Source of the DNA: a virus
IMG/VR virus record: IMGVR_UViG_3300021961_000771
Location: 1 to 20,838 of that record
Length of the DNA stretch: 20,838 bases
Strand: one strand, 5' to 3'
Positions within the stretch are counted from its first letter, which is position 1; each line of letters opens with the position of its first letter. Shown here one piece after another: positions 9,301-17,433 of this stretch. The translations under genes were made by a program, and so were the position numbers. The notes beneath the pieces are model-generated. The model had not been told where the DNA came from and made no database searches. It saw only the letters and a list, made by a program, of their open reading frames with translations.

Positions 9301-9472
9301 GTTTGGAACATTGGATGCAGATAATCTATCATCTTTATTTATGATGATGCAATATCTTAAAACTCAATTCGATTTTATTTGGGTAATTTCTCACTTAGAA
9401 CAAATGAGAGATATTGTAGATGGACTTATCGAAATCAAAAAAGTAGATGGGTTCTCTAAGATTAATTTTTAG
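6326..9472 (+). CDS. Fused Mre11/SbcD-Rad50/SbcC recombination nuclease (gp47-gp46 fusion)
   Basis: 1048 aa in a single frame; T4 and most cells use two proteins. Residues 1 to about 350 form the metallophosphoesterase: ADIH (11-14), GDIAH (49-53), GNHD (84-87), FHG (154-156) and GDIH (188-191). After a short linker, the SMC-like ATPase has Walker A APNAQGKSS (403-411) and a Q-loop Gln near 516. Coiled coils run from about 565 to 710 and 735 to 890, flanking the zinc-hook CNFC (724-727). The C-terminal lobe has the signature CSGMEKF (959-965), Walker B FLVIDE (986-991) and His1023 in ISHLEQ. All catalytic motifs are intact. In T4 the complex resects DNA ends for recombination-dependent replication. 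Pairing with the primase by a 4-nt overlap fits that role. A terminator follows. Confidence 0.93.
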   Translation: MNRLKTIYHIADIHIRNIKRHKEFREVFYAMFDEIKKRGTDDAIIYLAGDIAHAKLEMSPELVSEISWLFTECNKLCTTIVIAGNHDCNMNNADRMDVLTPIVDALKLPNLHYLRDTQVYGIGGVDFAVFSIFDNKDNWPKADTLFGNKKIALFHGPVDNSTTDVGYVVSSRHFTTDIFDGYDLALLGDIHKRQEMISPSGCKVVYAGSLVQQNFGETLDKHGFLAWDLDTMTYEEIDIQNDYGYYTLDVDGGIVPDVTDMPKFPRLRVRITNTDTADTKRMMADITAKYGVEDFTIIRTDSFQTKKTGDREARLEVDSVSDINHQNSLIGEYVERMMPFVTKEDLAGIEKINRDINSRVQPSELQRNISWKPVKFDFSNMFSYGEDNIIKFDKVNGLMGLFAPNAQGKSSLFDAISFCLFDKCSRAYKAASVMNNRKQDFHCQLDFTIDGVMYHIRREGRTINKGRNVKVDVDFWRDSDSGRESLNGTERRDTNQIIETYVGRYDDFVMTALSLQGNNALFIDKSQSERKDLLAQFMGLDMFDKLYETATNDIKDVNALIRNFKRTDFTTELAQKENDLNEKKVEYGDLDLEKKELETRKADLEEQIVNLSQEIVPIQGNLDIDELNSKLKKIGEDLTTWGDTKFDKTIKLTEATELVREAKEMINSKVTINGTDIGQAQIELNLVNGQLRETKHQIQLLEQSINSNKEKLAHLAEHEYDPNCNFCMNNVFVKDAKETERKLAEQNNQLETLNILLDAFKVQLEDLDGVEEQFGKWKEWTDEYKRLIIVRERLEGDIRNADSKIELLQTQKENVNADIVRYNDNEETITKNQALDIQIQNVRRLKQGVENQISDVNKLMLKLMSEVGATKTFIDNMKAKMEEVKELETKNQLYTFYLDAVKKDGVPYELISKALPAIENEVNNILGQVVDFSISMDTDGKNINARIVYEDQEWALEMCSGMEKFISGLAIRVALINICNLPRPNFLVIDEGFGTLDADNLSSLFMMMQYLKTQFDFIWVISHLEQMRDIVDGLIEIKKVDGFSKINF

Positions 9473-9635
9473 TAACAGGTAATACATTTTTAAGTGGGGT
9501 CTTCTTTGAGGACTCCACTTTTTCTTTTACTAGGGTTTCAATTAATCCACTTATCTTATATCCTTTCTCTTTACAAAATTCTTTTAATAATTGATGAACA
9601 TCTGCATCAATTTGTATCATTGCGTACTTTTTCAT
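9462..9635 (-). CDS. Small ribbon-helix-helix DNA-binding regulator
   Basis: 57 aa on the minus strand (ATG at 9635-9633, TAA at 9464-9462). The first 40 residues fit a ribbon-helix-helix fold: a short strand (KKYAMIQID, 2-10), helix 1 (ADVHQLLKEFCKEKG, 11-25), a turn (YKIS) and helix 2 (GLIETLVKEKVE, 30-41), followed by a basic tail. Such proteins bind operators as dimers through the strand, like Arc and MetJ. It is the only minus-strand gene I support here. Its 3' end overlaps the nuclease gene by 11 nt, and it is divergent from the fibre gene across about 90 nt that contain an inverted repeat. Autoregulation or control of the fibre gene is inferred. The gene is short, but the fold match argues against chance. 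Confidence 0.66.
   Translation of the reverse strand: MKKYAMIQIDADVHQLLKEFCKEKGYKISGLIETLVKEKVESSKKTPLKNVLPVTKN
9492..9528 (+). terminator. Intrinsic terminator of the primase-nuclease operon
   Basis: AAGTGGGGTC (9492-9501) pairs with GACTCCACTT (9511-9520), giving a 10-bp stem with one G-T wobble, a 9-nt loop, and a T-rich tail TTTTTCTTTT. It begins 20 nt after the stop of the nuclease gene. The same bases code for the basic tail of the antisense ribbon-helix-helix gene. On the minus strand no T-run follows, so it should act in the + direction only. Confidence 0.87.
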
Positions 9636-9677
9636 AACGTTTCTTTAGTTTTCTTTATAATTCTAATATAATTATAA

Positions 9678-9694
9678 ACATAAAAAATTTATGT
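9678..9694. promoter_or_regulatory. Inverted repeat, candidate operator
   Basis: ACATAAA (9678-9684) and TTTATGT (9688-9694) form a perfect 7-bp inverted repeat with a 3-nt spacer. It lies between the divergent ribbon-helix-helix gene and the tail-fibre gene, 2 nt before the ATATTTAT copy at 9697. A dimeric repressor bound here could control one or both genes. The region is very AT-rich, so chance symmetry is possible. Confidence 0.38.
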
Positions 9695-9696
9695 AA

Positions 9697-9704
9697 ATAT
9701 TTAT
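9697..9704 (+). promoter_or_regulatory. Candidate late promoter octamer ATATTTAT
   Basis: This copy ends 22 nt before the ATG of the tail-fibre gene. The upstream terminator and the divergent gene mean that the fibre needs a promoter in this gap, and no TAnnTTTG-type box is seen here on the + strand. Confidence 0.48.
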
Positions 9705-9726
9705 CATAGAATAATATAAGCACACT

Positions 9727-12700
9727 ATGGCAGTAATAAAGAAATTTGCGGAAAACCTTACCCAAAATCTAACTACATTTCAAACATTTTTAGTAGATAC
9801 TAATCCAAATTCAACATACTTCAAAGTAACTGAATTTAAGGATACATTTACTGGAGGTAAAAATGGGTTTTTGATTGAAGGGTCTGAACATTTGATGGAA
9901 TCTACTGAAATAAAGATTCAAATATTGGATGTAAACGGAAATCCTATATATTATGAACCAGGTAATGGTGTACCTGAATATTATGAAGGAACATCCAAAT
10001 TGGTTGCTGTTTATGTTTATGAAGATACCCCAATTGGTACTGCGAAGATAACAATATTAGGTGAATTAAAAACTTATTTAGATGAAGGTGGAGTTTTACA
10101 GCAAATACCAAATGAATGGAAAAATGTATATAATCTTAAGTGGGAAAAGGAGTTTAAAGTAAATAGATTACTTTCAAACGAAGACAAGGTAAGATTTTAT
10201 AGAAGACCTGAAGTTACAATCGATGAGATAGTAAAACCGATATTTTCAAATGTAGTAACTCCAATAGTTCAAAAAGGTTTTGTAGATGGATTTGCACAAA
10301 CACCGGGTCAAGGTGAAAAACTTACCGATTATACACTACCAACAAATTATTTAATTCAAATAAATGATGGTGGTGCATGGACTGGTTCTGTTGTTGGAAC
10401 TACTATTGAATTTACTGATTTGGGATTCACATCTCAGGCAGATGATGTTATAAGTAAAACTGATTTAACTGTAACAAATCCATATACAATAAATGGTATT
10501 GTGCAAGATTTTTCAAATCAACGATATACGGCATCTTTTAATTATGTAGAGGGTATTGATAATTTAAAGACAGCTTTAACTGGTTCTTTTGCTAAAATTA
10601 ATATTACTGACTTAACCACATTTGTGGGTGATGTTGCTAGGGTAAAGATATTTAGAAAATCTCAATCCGATTTAGCTGATTATCAATTCATACAAGAAAT
10701 TCAATTAGAATCAAATGAGTTGTTAAAAGATTTAGAATCAACAACTAAAAATGAAGAATTCTATGGTACATTTGACCCATTTAATTTTAAAAATTATTGG
10801 ATAACATCTTCAAATAATTTAACAACAGCGTTTAATCAAAATTATTTATATAATTCTGTTAAATTGAATAGTAATGGTGTTAATAAATTTTTTACATCAA
10901 AATCCCTACAAATAACCGAAAATACGGAATATACACTTACATTTAATGTAAGATTGGGAAATCAAACAATATCAACGGCGGATTATGTATCAGTTTACAT
11001 AAGTGGTTCTAGACAATCCACATTTGGAAACGCAACTACTAACGTAGGGGTTCAACAAAATATATTAACTGTAACAGAAGATAACTCTCTTTTACAAAAA
11101 TCACAAATAACAGCCAATTTTAAAGGAGAACAATTTAATAATGCTAAATTATATTTTGATGTAAAAGGAAATGATTGGTACATATCAGATGTAAGTTTAA
11201 GAGCATCACAAGAGAGTTCATTTTCTCCAAATGAAATATCATTTATACAACCAGTTCCAAGAACATTACCAAAAGAAACATTTGATTTCTTATTTCAATT
11301 TTATGATATAAACAACAATTATATACCTGTTGTTGTTGAAGAATCAAAAACATTTGATGGTGGTAACTTAAATCGTATTAACAAAAGTTTGGAATTAATT
11401 CCATCATCTTTGTATTTTCAATTTGATTCTGGTTCTGGTAATGGAAATCCTGTACCACCTAATGTTATTTTTATAGATGTTGTTAAAAACTTTTTAACTG
11501 GTTCGGTTACGTTTACATCACGCTCATTTGATTTTTTCAATACCGAATTATCATCTTCAATGTATGATACTTCATATTGGGCTACAACTCCTTTAAGTAG
11601 TTCATTAATATCACCACCATTTACATCGTGGAAATTTCCTGGTTTATTAAATGATTTAAATACCGATAAACCTTATTTAACTGTACAAAATTTTACTGGT
11701 TCTAGAGATCCCGGTTTAGAAGAAATTTTAGTTCAATTTATAGAATATACCGCAGAATGTGAAGGTGTCGAAGATACTATTATTATTACAAGAGTTATAG
11801 ATGGTAAAGGTGGAGTAAATTACGAAATCAGACCTTATAATGGAACTGTAATTAGAAACTCCGATTCTGCTTCATCTTTAGAAGTTCAAGCAATTCGTAT
11901 TGATGGGGTTAATGAAATAAATTTAAGAAATGGATTACCGGCTGGACGTTCTAATATAAAATTACACGTTCAATCTGGTTCAAAGTATATTACTCTTAGT
12001 GAAGCTAGTGGTAGTGGATGGGTTAAAGGATTGAAACCCGGTATTACTGGGTCTGGTATTATAGATTATAATGCAATATTCAATAGAGATTCAATCGATG
12101 GACAGAGAACATTATATATGATTCCAGTATCACAATCAAATCCATCCGCATCTATTTTAACTGCAATAACTCTTACTGATTTACAAGATGGTTTAGATGC
12201 TGGTATTGTTTTATATGATGCGGATACATTTACAATAAATCCAAGAACTCAAACAAAATTTACTCCACTATTTGCATCAGCTACTGCATCATTTTATAAA
12301 AGAGGTCAATTTGATTCACCATTAAGTTGTTCATTTGAAGTATATCCATCGATGTCAATTAATGAAGATTTTGTTCCTGAATATTGGGTTCAATATGTAA
12401 CGCATAGTTGTGACCCAACTATAACTGTTGTTGCTTATGATGAATTTGGAAATATAATACCATCAAGAGGAAACGCAGCAACTTATCCATTAGGATTGGC
12501 TGTATCTCAAAGTAAACAATTATTAACAAGCTTTGTTTATACTGAACCTTGGACTTCAGCATCAGTATCAGTTGATAAACTATTCACAATAGTACCAGAA
12601 GGTAAACCGGGAGATGAAAGTATTATATTTGAAGTAAATCCAGCGGCAGTAACATTAGCAGCAAATTCAAGAGGTATTGTTAATGATTATAAACCAACAA

Positions 12701-15700
12701 TAACTGATATTAAATTAAAGCAAGGTTCTAGATATTTGGCATTTACTGGAAGTAGAAAGCCAGGTACATTCCATATAGCAACTTCTTCTATATTTTCATC
12801 AAATGTAACTGGTGGTTTGGTTTATTTTGACAACGCATATACCGAATCGTTAATAATAAGTGCATCTTATGGATTCATTAATTTAAGTGGTAGTATTACA
12901 TATCCATTGGAAATTAGACCATATTATACATCATCAGTTTACACAGCAAGTGTGGTTCAACCATATACAAAAGTATTGGAAGGGCCTCCACCAATTCAAA
13001 TCCTAATAACTCCACCAAATGTAACTTTAACAGCAAACGAAGTTGGATATGTAGCTCCGGTAGGATACTCTCCTACAAATACAACGTTGCAGGTAAAAGA
13101 GGGTGATGATTTTTTAATATATACATCATCTCAACATCCTGGTACTTGGAAAATAAATTCAATTGAAACTAGAGGTGGTTCTATATGGAATATAAGAACT
13201 GCATCATTGAATACTGTACCAAATAATTTGGGAACGTTATCAGCAACTGCATCATTTAATAGATTTGATTATCCATATATTTCGGCAAGTGCACTTTATA
13301 CAATTCAAGTATATCCATTTGCATTAGGAAGTGGACATGAATATACATCATCTGTTTTTACTCGTACACAAACATTTACAAAGAATGTATCAGTACCAAA
13401 TGCTAGAACAGTAGAATTAAAAGCAAATCCATACACTATAAATTATGATAGAGATGGATATAGAGTTTCTCCTGAAGGTGATGTTGAACTTAAAGCAACT
13501 GCATTTAATACAACTGGTTCTACATGGTTTAGTTTATTCTTTGTTGATACCGATGGGGCTGAAACCTTATATGATGGTCCATACTATGAAGGAGTTGGTA
13601 TAACCGAAAAGTTATTTTTTATACCTGGTACGGATGCGGCAGGACCTGAAGAAAATAAAACTTGGAAAGTTAAAATTACCGATGGAAATCCTTATACATC
13701 ATCTGTATTAAATCCATATAGAGCAGAAGGACAACTTACAATTGCAGGTATTAAAGCTGGGGCAGATTCTTATAAAATATCTGCAACCAATGAAAGTACA
13801 TCAATAAAAGCAGAATTATTTGATACTGATTTAAACGGAACTGCAATAAAGTTACCAACATATAAAGGTACAAGTGCATTAATAAATGTAACATCGGGAA
13901 ATTATCCAGCACCACAACCAACTGATTATGATTATCTATATAATTTGATTGGTATATTGGGATATTCATCTGCATCTATATTTTATAAATCTCCTTGGAT
14001 TACTTTACCAAACAATAGAGTAACAACAACTCCTGCGGCTATGGCTGATTTAACCTATTGGGATAAGCCGGCTATAAATAAAACTGGTGAAATTGTTTAT
14101 AAAGTTGATTTTGAAGGTTATTCAAATCAAGTAGCAACGGATAATATAAGTAGACCTCCTACTAGACAAACTCAATTTATAACTCAATCTTTTGCAGTTC
14201 AATTTACCGAACCTGCTCCTTATGATGTTAAGATGCAAAATGAAAATTCATCGGCAGTTTATAGAGTATCTGGTGAGCTTGAATTAGGGTCAACATCAAA
14301 TATAATAAGAGCATATAGAGGAAATTATGAATTAACAAATAAACCTTCTGGATTTACAGGAGCTCAAATTGATGCGTATGGTAGTTCATCATACGAATAT
14401 CAATGTACGGTTGAGGTTACATCAAAATCATCTCATATTACTTTAGATAATGGTACTTTAATAGTAGGTAGTTTATTGAGTGGAACGCCTGCATCAATGC
14501 CTGGTATTACAGCTTGGTCTGATCCTGAAAATAACCCAACTGCTGAAATTGTTTATGGTATTAATTGTGAAGGTAGACAAACTATATATAAAACACAATC
14601 ACTATCTGTTCAGTTTGAAGGAGCAGTAGGACCTGGTATTGTAATGAGAGGTGAGTGGAGTCCTAACATTGATTATATTGGACAAGTTGAAACAACAAAC
14701 AATCGTAGAGATGCGGTTACCTATTTAGCAACGCAAGATACAGTAAAATATTACGCAGCAATTAGTGGTAGTGGTCCAGCAACTTATGATAATAATGGTG
14801 TATTGGTTAATTACCATGCACCAACTGTTGATGGTACTAATGCTTGGTGGGAATATTTGGGAGAAGAAGAATTCTTTGTAGCAGCTAAGATTGCAATATT
14901 CGAAGAATCCTATGTTAAGAATACAATCAATGTTGGTACAAAAGATGGAACTGGTGCATTTGCAAATATTGTAATAGCTGGTGGTAGAACTGACCCATAT
15001 ATTGCTATCGGACAAAATGCAACAATTGGTACATCTGGAACTGCTGGTTCTTCATTAAATCCTGGTGGAGCGGTTATTGGATATGAAAGACCTGGCATTT
15101 TCTTAGGAATTTATGAACAAGGAGCTAGTGGTACAACGGGAAGATTTTCAATTGTAAATACTGCCGGTAATCGTTATCTTAAATGGAATGGTAGTGGTTT
15201 AGAAATAGCAGGTGATATTACTGTAACCGGTGGTAATGCGGCAACATCTCAAGCCGTAAGCGGTTCGGTGGCATCTGGGTCATTTACAGCAACTCAAATA
15301 GCAGCAGCAAATACGGCGGTAGCTGTAAATGCTCTTAGTGGTTCATTAGGTGCTATGGCAGCTATTAATGCAATTAATAGTGGTAATGCTACCACATTTA
15401 TAGGACCGGGTGTTATTGTAGCAAATATGTTTGCTGGTACGGCAATACAATCTACAAACTATGTATCTGGTACAGACCCAATTTTTTCCGATACCGGTAC
15501 ATTTATTAATTTGGCTGGAAGTTCAATACGAATGAAAGGATTTGGTGTAAACAGTGCTGGGGATGTATTTTTTAAAGGAAATTTAACTGGAGCAACCGGT
15601 ATATTCCGAGATAATGTAACTGTTGGTACTGGAAGTGTAGCAATTACAATGACATCTACAAATGGTACGGGTAGTTTAATTGGGGCTGGGTTTTCATTGG

Positions 15701-17151
15701 GACCAGAAGGATTAACCGTAACAAACGCAACTATATCTGGTGTAATTAATGCTAGTGGTGGTTCTATTGGAAGTTGGACAGTTGAAAATAATATTCTTAG
15801 AGATGGTAATAGTAGAATTTTCCTTGACCCATCACTTCCCGGTATTGCAATTAAAGAAAGTGGTGATACTAAACTAAAAGTGAATTTTGGAGAATTAACC
15901 GATTTAGGTGGTTCTAGTATTTCTCTTTCAGCCGAAACATTATCATATTTTGATACATTTGCTGTTTCAACTTATATTAACATCGATGAAGAAAGTTCCG
16001 GACAATCGTTTAGTGTAGTAGCCGGTACATATACTGATGGAAGTGTATCTTGGCCTGGTCAAGGTTCGGTAATACAAGCATTTAATCGTGAAGGAAGTAT
16101 AGATATATATTGGGGGTATAGAATTTATAATGGAGCAACTTTAGTATCCGAAGTAATAGTTGACTCTGAGTATTGGGTAGGTGGAGTTGATGATAGTTAT
16201 GCATCATTCTATGGATATAGTGGAAACTTTCAATTTAGTGCACCAGAAGCTGCAAGTACATCATATACTTTTAAAACTTTCGTAAAAGCACAAGGGTATC
16301 AGTACTCTGTTGGTGGAGGTGGTGGTAATTCATTCGCAGTAAGTGCATATATGGTAACACCATCAATAAGCGCAGTAGCAAATGTCGATATTGTTGAATT
16401 GACTAATAAAGGAATTCAAATTGCATCATCTGCTGATAGATTTATAAAATTAAGAAGGGAAGATAATCCATCTATTCCAATTATAGATGGAAAAGGATTT
16501 ATAACATTAACAGGTGATACAGCAAATACATTATTACAATTAAGTGGTACAACCGGTGCAGGTGCAACTTCTATAAACATAGCAAGTGGTACTGGTAAGA
16601 TTGCTATGAATGGTAACAATATTGAAATGGGTACTGGTACTGTGTCTTGGAATCCTGGTGCAAATCCTGGTTCACTAACAACACACAATGTTGGTGGTAA
16701 TCTAAGACCTACCGTTCGAATGGAAAATATTCCTGGTTCGGGTGATTTGGGTGGTACTATTAGAGATATGGAGTTTTCGTTATCACAATGGAAACTTGGT
16801 AGAAATACATCAGCAAGAAGATATAAAGAAGATATTCAAAATTGGACACATCCATCTTTATTGGAAGCTGTAAATAATACTCCTATACGAACTTTCTATT
16901 GGAAAGTAGATGCTGAAAAAGAACATAGACCTCAACAAATTGGAGTTATTGCGGAAGAATTAGAAGGAGCGGGATTGGAGGAATTTGTGGATTATGATTG
17001 GTTTGATAACCCTGATAATCCAGAAGGAGATAAATTATGGATGACTTCTGGTATTGCTAAAGGGGAATTAGTATTCGTACTTTGGAAAGCTTTGCAGGAA
17101 TTATCACAAAAAGTAGAAAGATTAGAAGCACAAATAAGTGGTTCTTTATAA
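9727..17151 (+). CDS. Giant tail fibre with C-terminal S74 intramolecular chaperone
   Basis: 2474 aa, about twice T4 gp34. It is Ser/Thr/Asn/Gly-rich with hardly any Cys. Residues 1-175 form a distinct domain, probably the virion anchor. A long beta region follows with repeats: VNPAAVTLAANSRG...PGTFHI (969-1017) resembles PPNVTLTANEVG...PGTWKI (1094-1143), and 1438-1497 resembles 1590-1633, both ending QSxxVQF. Residues 1642-1712 (GEW to AWWEYLG) resemble a small carbohydrate-binding module (weak). A shaft-like Gly-rich region contains GVINASGGSIGSWTV (from 2005), typical of phage fibres. The S74 chaperone starts near SARRYKEDI: Ser2362 and Lys2367 have the five-residue spacing of the endosialidase catalytic dyad. 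GVIAEELE and a C-terminal coiled coil follow. Trimerisation should trigger self-cleavage before Ser2362. Role: host recognition. Confidence 0.9.
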   Translation: MAVIKKFAENLTQNLTTFQTFLVDTNPNSTYFKVTEFKDTFTGGKNGFLIEGSEHLMESTEIKIQILDVNGNPIYYEPGNGVPEYYEGTSKLVAVYVYEDTPIGTAKITILGELKTYLDEGGVLQQIPNEWKNVYNLKWEKEFKVNRLLSNEDKVRFYRRPEVTIDEIVKPIFSNVVTPIVQKGFVDGFAQTPGQGEKLTDYTLPTNYLIQINDGGAWTGSVVGTTIEFTDLGFTSQADDVISKTDLTVTNPYTINGIVQDFSNQRYTASFNYVEGIDNLKTALTGSFAKINITDLTTFVGDVARVKIFRKSQSDLADYQFIQEIQLESNELLKDLESTTKNEEFYGTFDPFNFKNYWITSSNNLTTAFNQNYLYNSVKLNSNGVNKFFTSKSLQITENTEYTLTFNVRLGNQTISTADYVSVYISGSRQSTFGNATTNVGVQQNILTVTEDNSLLQKSQITANFKGEQFNNAKLYFDVKGNDWYISDVSLRASQESSFSPNEISFIQPVPRTLPKETFDFLFQFYDINNNYIPVVVEESKTFDGGNLNRINKSLELIPSSLYFQFDSGSGNGNPVPPNVIFIDVVKNFLTGSVTFTSRSFDFFNTELSSSMYDTSYWATTPLSSSLISPPFTSWKFPGLLNDLNTDKPYLTVQNFTGSRDPGLEEILVQFIEYTAECEGVEDTIIITRVIDGKGGVNYEIRPYNGTVIRNSDSASSLEVQAIRIDGVNEINLRNGLPAGRSNIKLHVQSGSKYITLSEASGSGWVKGLKPGITGSGIIDYNAIFNRDSIDGQRTLYMIPVSQSNPSASILTAITLTDLQDGLDAGIVLYDADTFTINPRTQTKFTPLFASATASFYKRGQFDSPLSCSFEVYPSMSINEDFVPEYWVQYVTHSCDPTITVVAYDEFGNIIPSRGNAATYPLGLAVSQSKQLLTSFVYTEPWTSASVSVDKLFTIVPEGKPGDESIIFEVNPAAVTLAANSRGIVNDYKPTITDIKLKQGSRYLAFTGSRKPGTFHIATSSIFSSNVTGGLVYFDNAYTESLIISASYGFINLSGSITYPLEIRPYYTSSVYTASVVQPYTKVLEGPPPIQILITPPNVTLTANEVGYVAPVGYSPTNTTLQVKEGDDFLIYTSSQHPGTWKINSIETRGGSIWNIRTASLNTVPNNLGTLSATASFNRFDYPYISASALYTIQVYPFALGSGHEYTSSVFTRTQTFTKNVSVPNARTVELKANPYTINYDRDGYRVSPEGDVELKATAFNTTGSTWFSLFFVDTDGAETLYDGPYYEGVGITEKLFFIPGTDAAGPEENKTWKVKITDGNPYTSSVLNPYRAEGQLTIAGIKAGADSYKISATNESTSIKAELFDTDLNGTAIKLPTYKGTSALINVTSGNYPAPQPTDYDYLYNLIGILGYSSASIFYKSPWITLPNNRVTTTPAAMADLTYWDKPAINKTGEIVYKVDFEGYSNQVATDNISRPPTRQTQFITQSFAVQFTEPAPYDVKMQNENSSAVYRVSGELELGSTSNIIRAYRGNYELTNKPSGFTGAQIDAYGSSSYEYQCTVEVTSKSSHITLDNGTLIVGSLLSGTPASMPGITAWSDPENNPTAEIVYGINCEGRQTIYKTQSLSVQFEGAVGPGIVMRGEWSPNIDYIGQVETTNNRRDAVTYLATQDTVKYYAAISGSGPATYDNNGVLVNYHAPTVDGTNAWWEYLGEEEFFVAAKIAIFEESYVKNTINVGTKDGTGAFANIVIAGGRTDPYIAIGQNATIGTSGTAGSSLNPGGAVIGYERPGIFLGIYEQGASGTTGRFSIVNTAGNRYLKWNGSGLEIAGDITVTGGNAATSQAVSGSVASGSFTATQIAAANTAVAVNALSGSLGAMAAINAINSGNATTFIGPGVIVANMFAGTAIQSTNYVSGTDPIFSDTGTFINLAGSSIRMKGFGVNSAGDVFFKGNLTGATGIFRDNVTVGTGSVAITMTSTNGTGSLIGAGFSLGPEGLTVTNATISGVINASGGSIGSWTVENNILRDGNSRIFLDPSLPGIAIKESGDTKLKVNFGELTDLGGSSISLSAETLSYFDTFAVSTYINIDEESSGQSFSVVAGTYTDGSVSWPGQGSVIQAFNREGSIDIYWGYRIYNGATLVSEVIVDSEYWVGGVDDSYASFYGYSGNFQFSAPEAASTSYTFKTFVKAQGYQYSVGGGGGNSFAVSAYMVTPSISAVANVDIVELTNKGIQIASSADRFIKLRREDNPSIPIIDGKGFITLTGDTANTLLQLSGTTGAGATSINIASGTGKIAMNGNNIEMGTGTVSWNPGANPGSLTTHNVGGNLRPTVRMENIPGSGDLGGTIRDMEFSLSQWKLGRNTSARRYKEDIQNWTHPSLLEAVNNTPIRTFYWKVDAEKEHRPQQIGVIAEELEGAGLEEFVDYDWFDNPDNPEGDKLWMTSGIAKGELVFVLWKALQELSQKVERLEAQISGSL

Positions 17152-17159
17152 ATTTTTAT

Positions 17160-17167
17160 ATATTTAT
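17160..17167 (+). promoter_or_regulatory. Candidate late promoter octamer ATATTTAT
   Basis: This copy is in the 30-nt gap after the fibre gene and ends 14 nt before the ATG at 17182. It sits inside a longer TATA-rich run (17157-17170), so it is the least specific of the five copies. Any transcript from here would have a very short leader. Confidence 0.36.
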
Positions 17168-17181
17168 ATACAAACAAAAAT

Positions 17182-17433
17182 ATGGAAAAGCAAATACAAA
17201 AATTGGAATCTTCTTTAGTGGAAAAACTTAAAGAACTTAACACAAAAAAAAACGAACTTATTATAAATACGGGTCAATTACATTTAGAAATAAAAGAATT
17301 GGAAAAATTAATATCTGTTGTGGAATTTGAATTTGAAGATACGAATAAACAACTAAATTCATTATTATCTGATTTAGAAAAGCAATATCCTAATGGGGAG
17401 ATTGATTTATTACAGGGTACTGTTATTTTCTAA
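17182..17433 (+). CDS. Small coiled-coil protein downstream of tail fibre
   Basis: 83 aa, not assigned to a family. Residues 1-70 are an almost unbroken, highly charged heptad-type helix (KQIQKLESSLVEKLKELNTK, 3-22, continuing to LLSDLEKQ). A short conserved-looking tail with YPNGEIDLLQGTVIF ends the protein. It has no Cys, signal peptide or membrane segment. It follows the fibre gene after 30 nt and could be a fibre-associated oligomerisation or assembly factor, but that rests on position only. The following glycosyltransferase gene has its own promoter. Confidence 0.66.
   Translation: MEKQIQKLESSLVEKLKELNTKKNELIINTGQLHLEIKELEKLISVVEFEFEDTNKQLNSLLSDLEKQYPNGEIDLLQGTVIF

Noticed and set aside
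14725-15098. Minus-strand open frames inside the fibre gene
   Set aside because: They are mirror-frame products of the repetitive fibre sequence, with no start signals or recognisable folds.
9727-17151. Diversity-generating retroelement targeting the giant fibre
   Set aside because: No reverse transcriptase gene or template-repeat pair is visible in the window.
14073-17269. TATAAATA at 14073-14080 and 17262-17269 as T4-type late promoters
   Set aside because: Both are inside coding sequence and not shortly upstream of any start; AT-rich DNA yields such octamers by chance.
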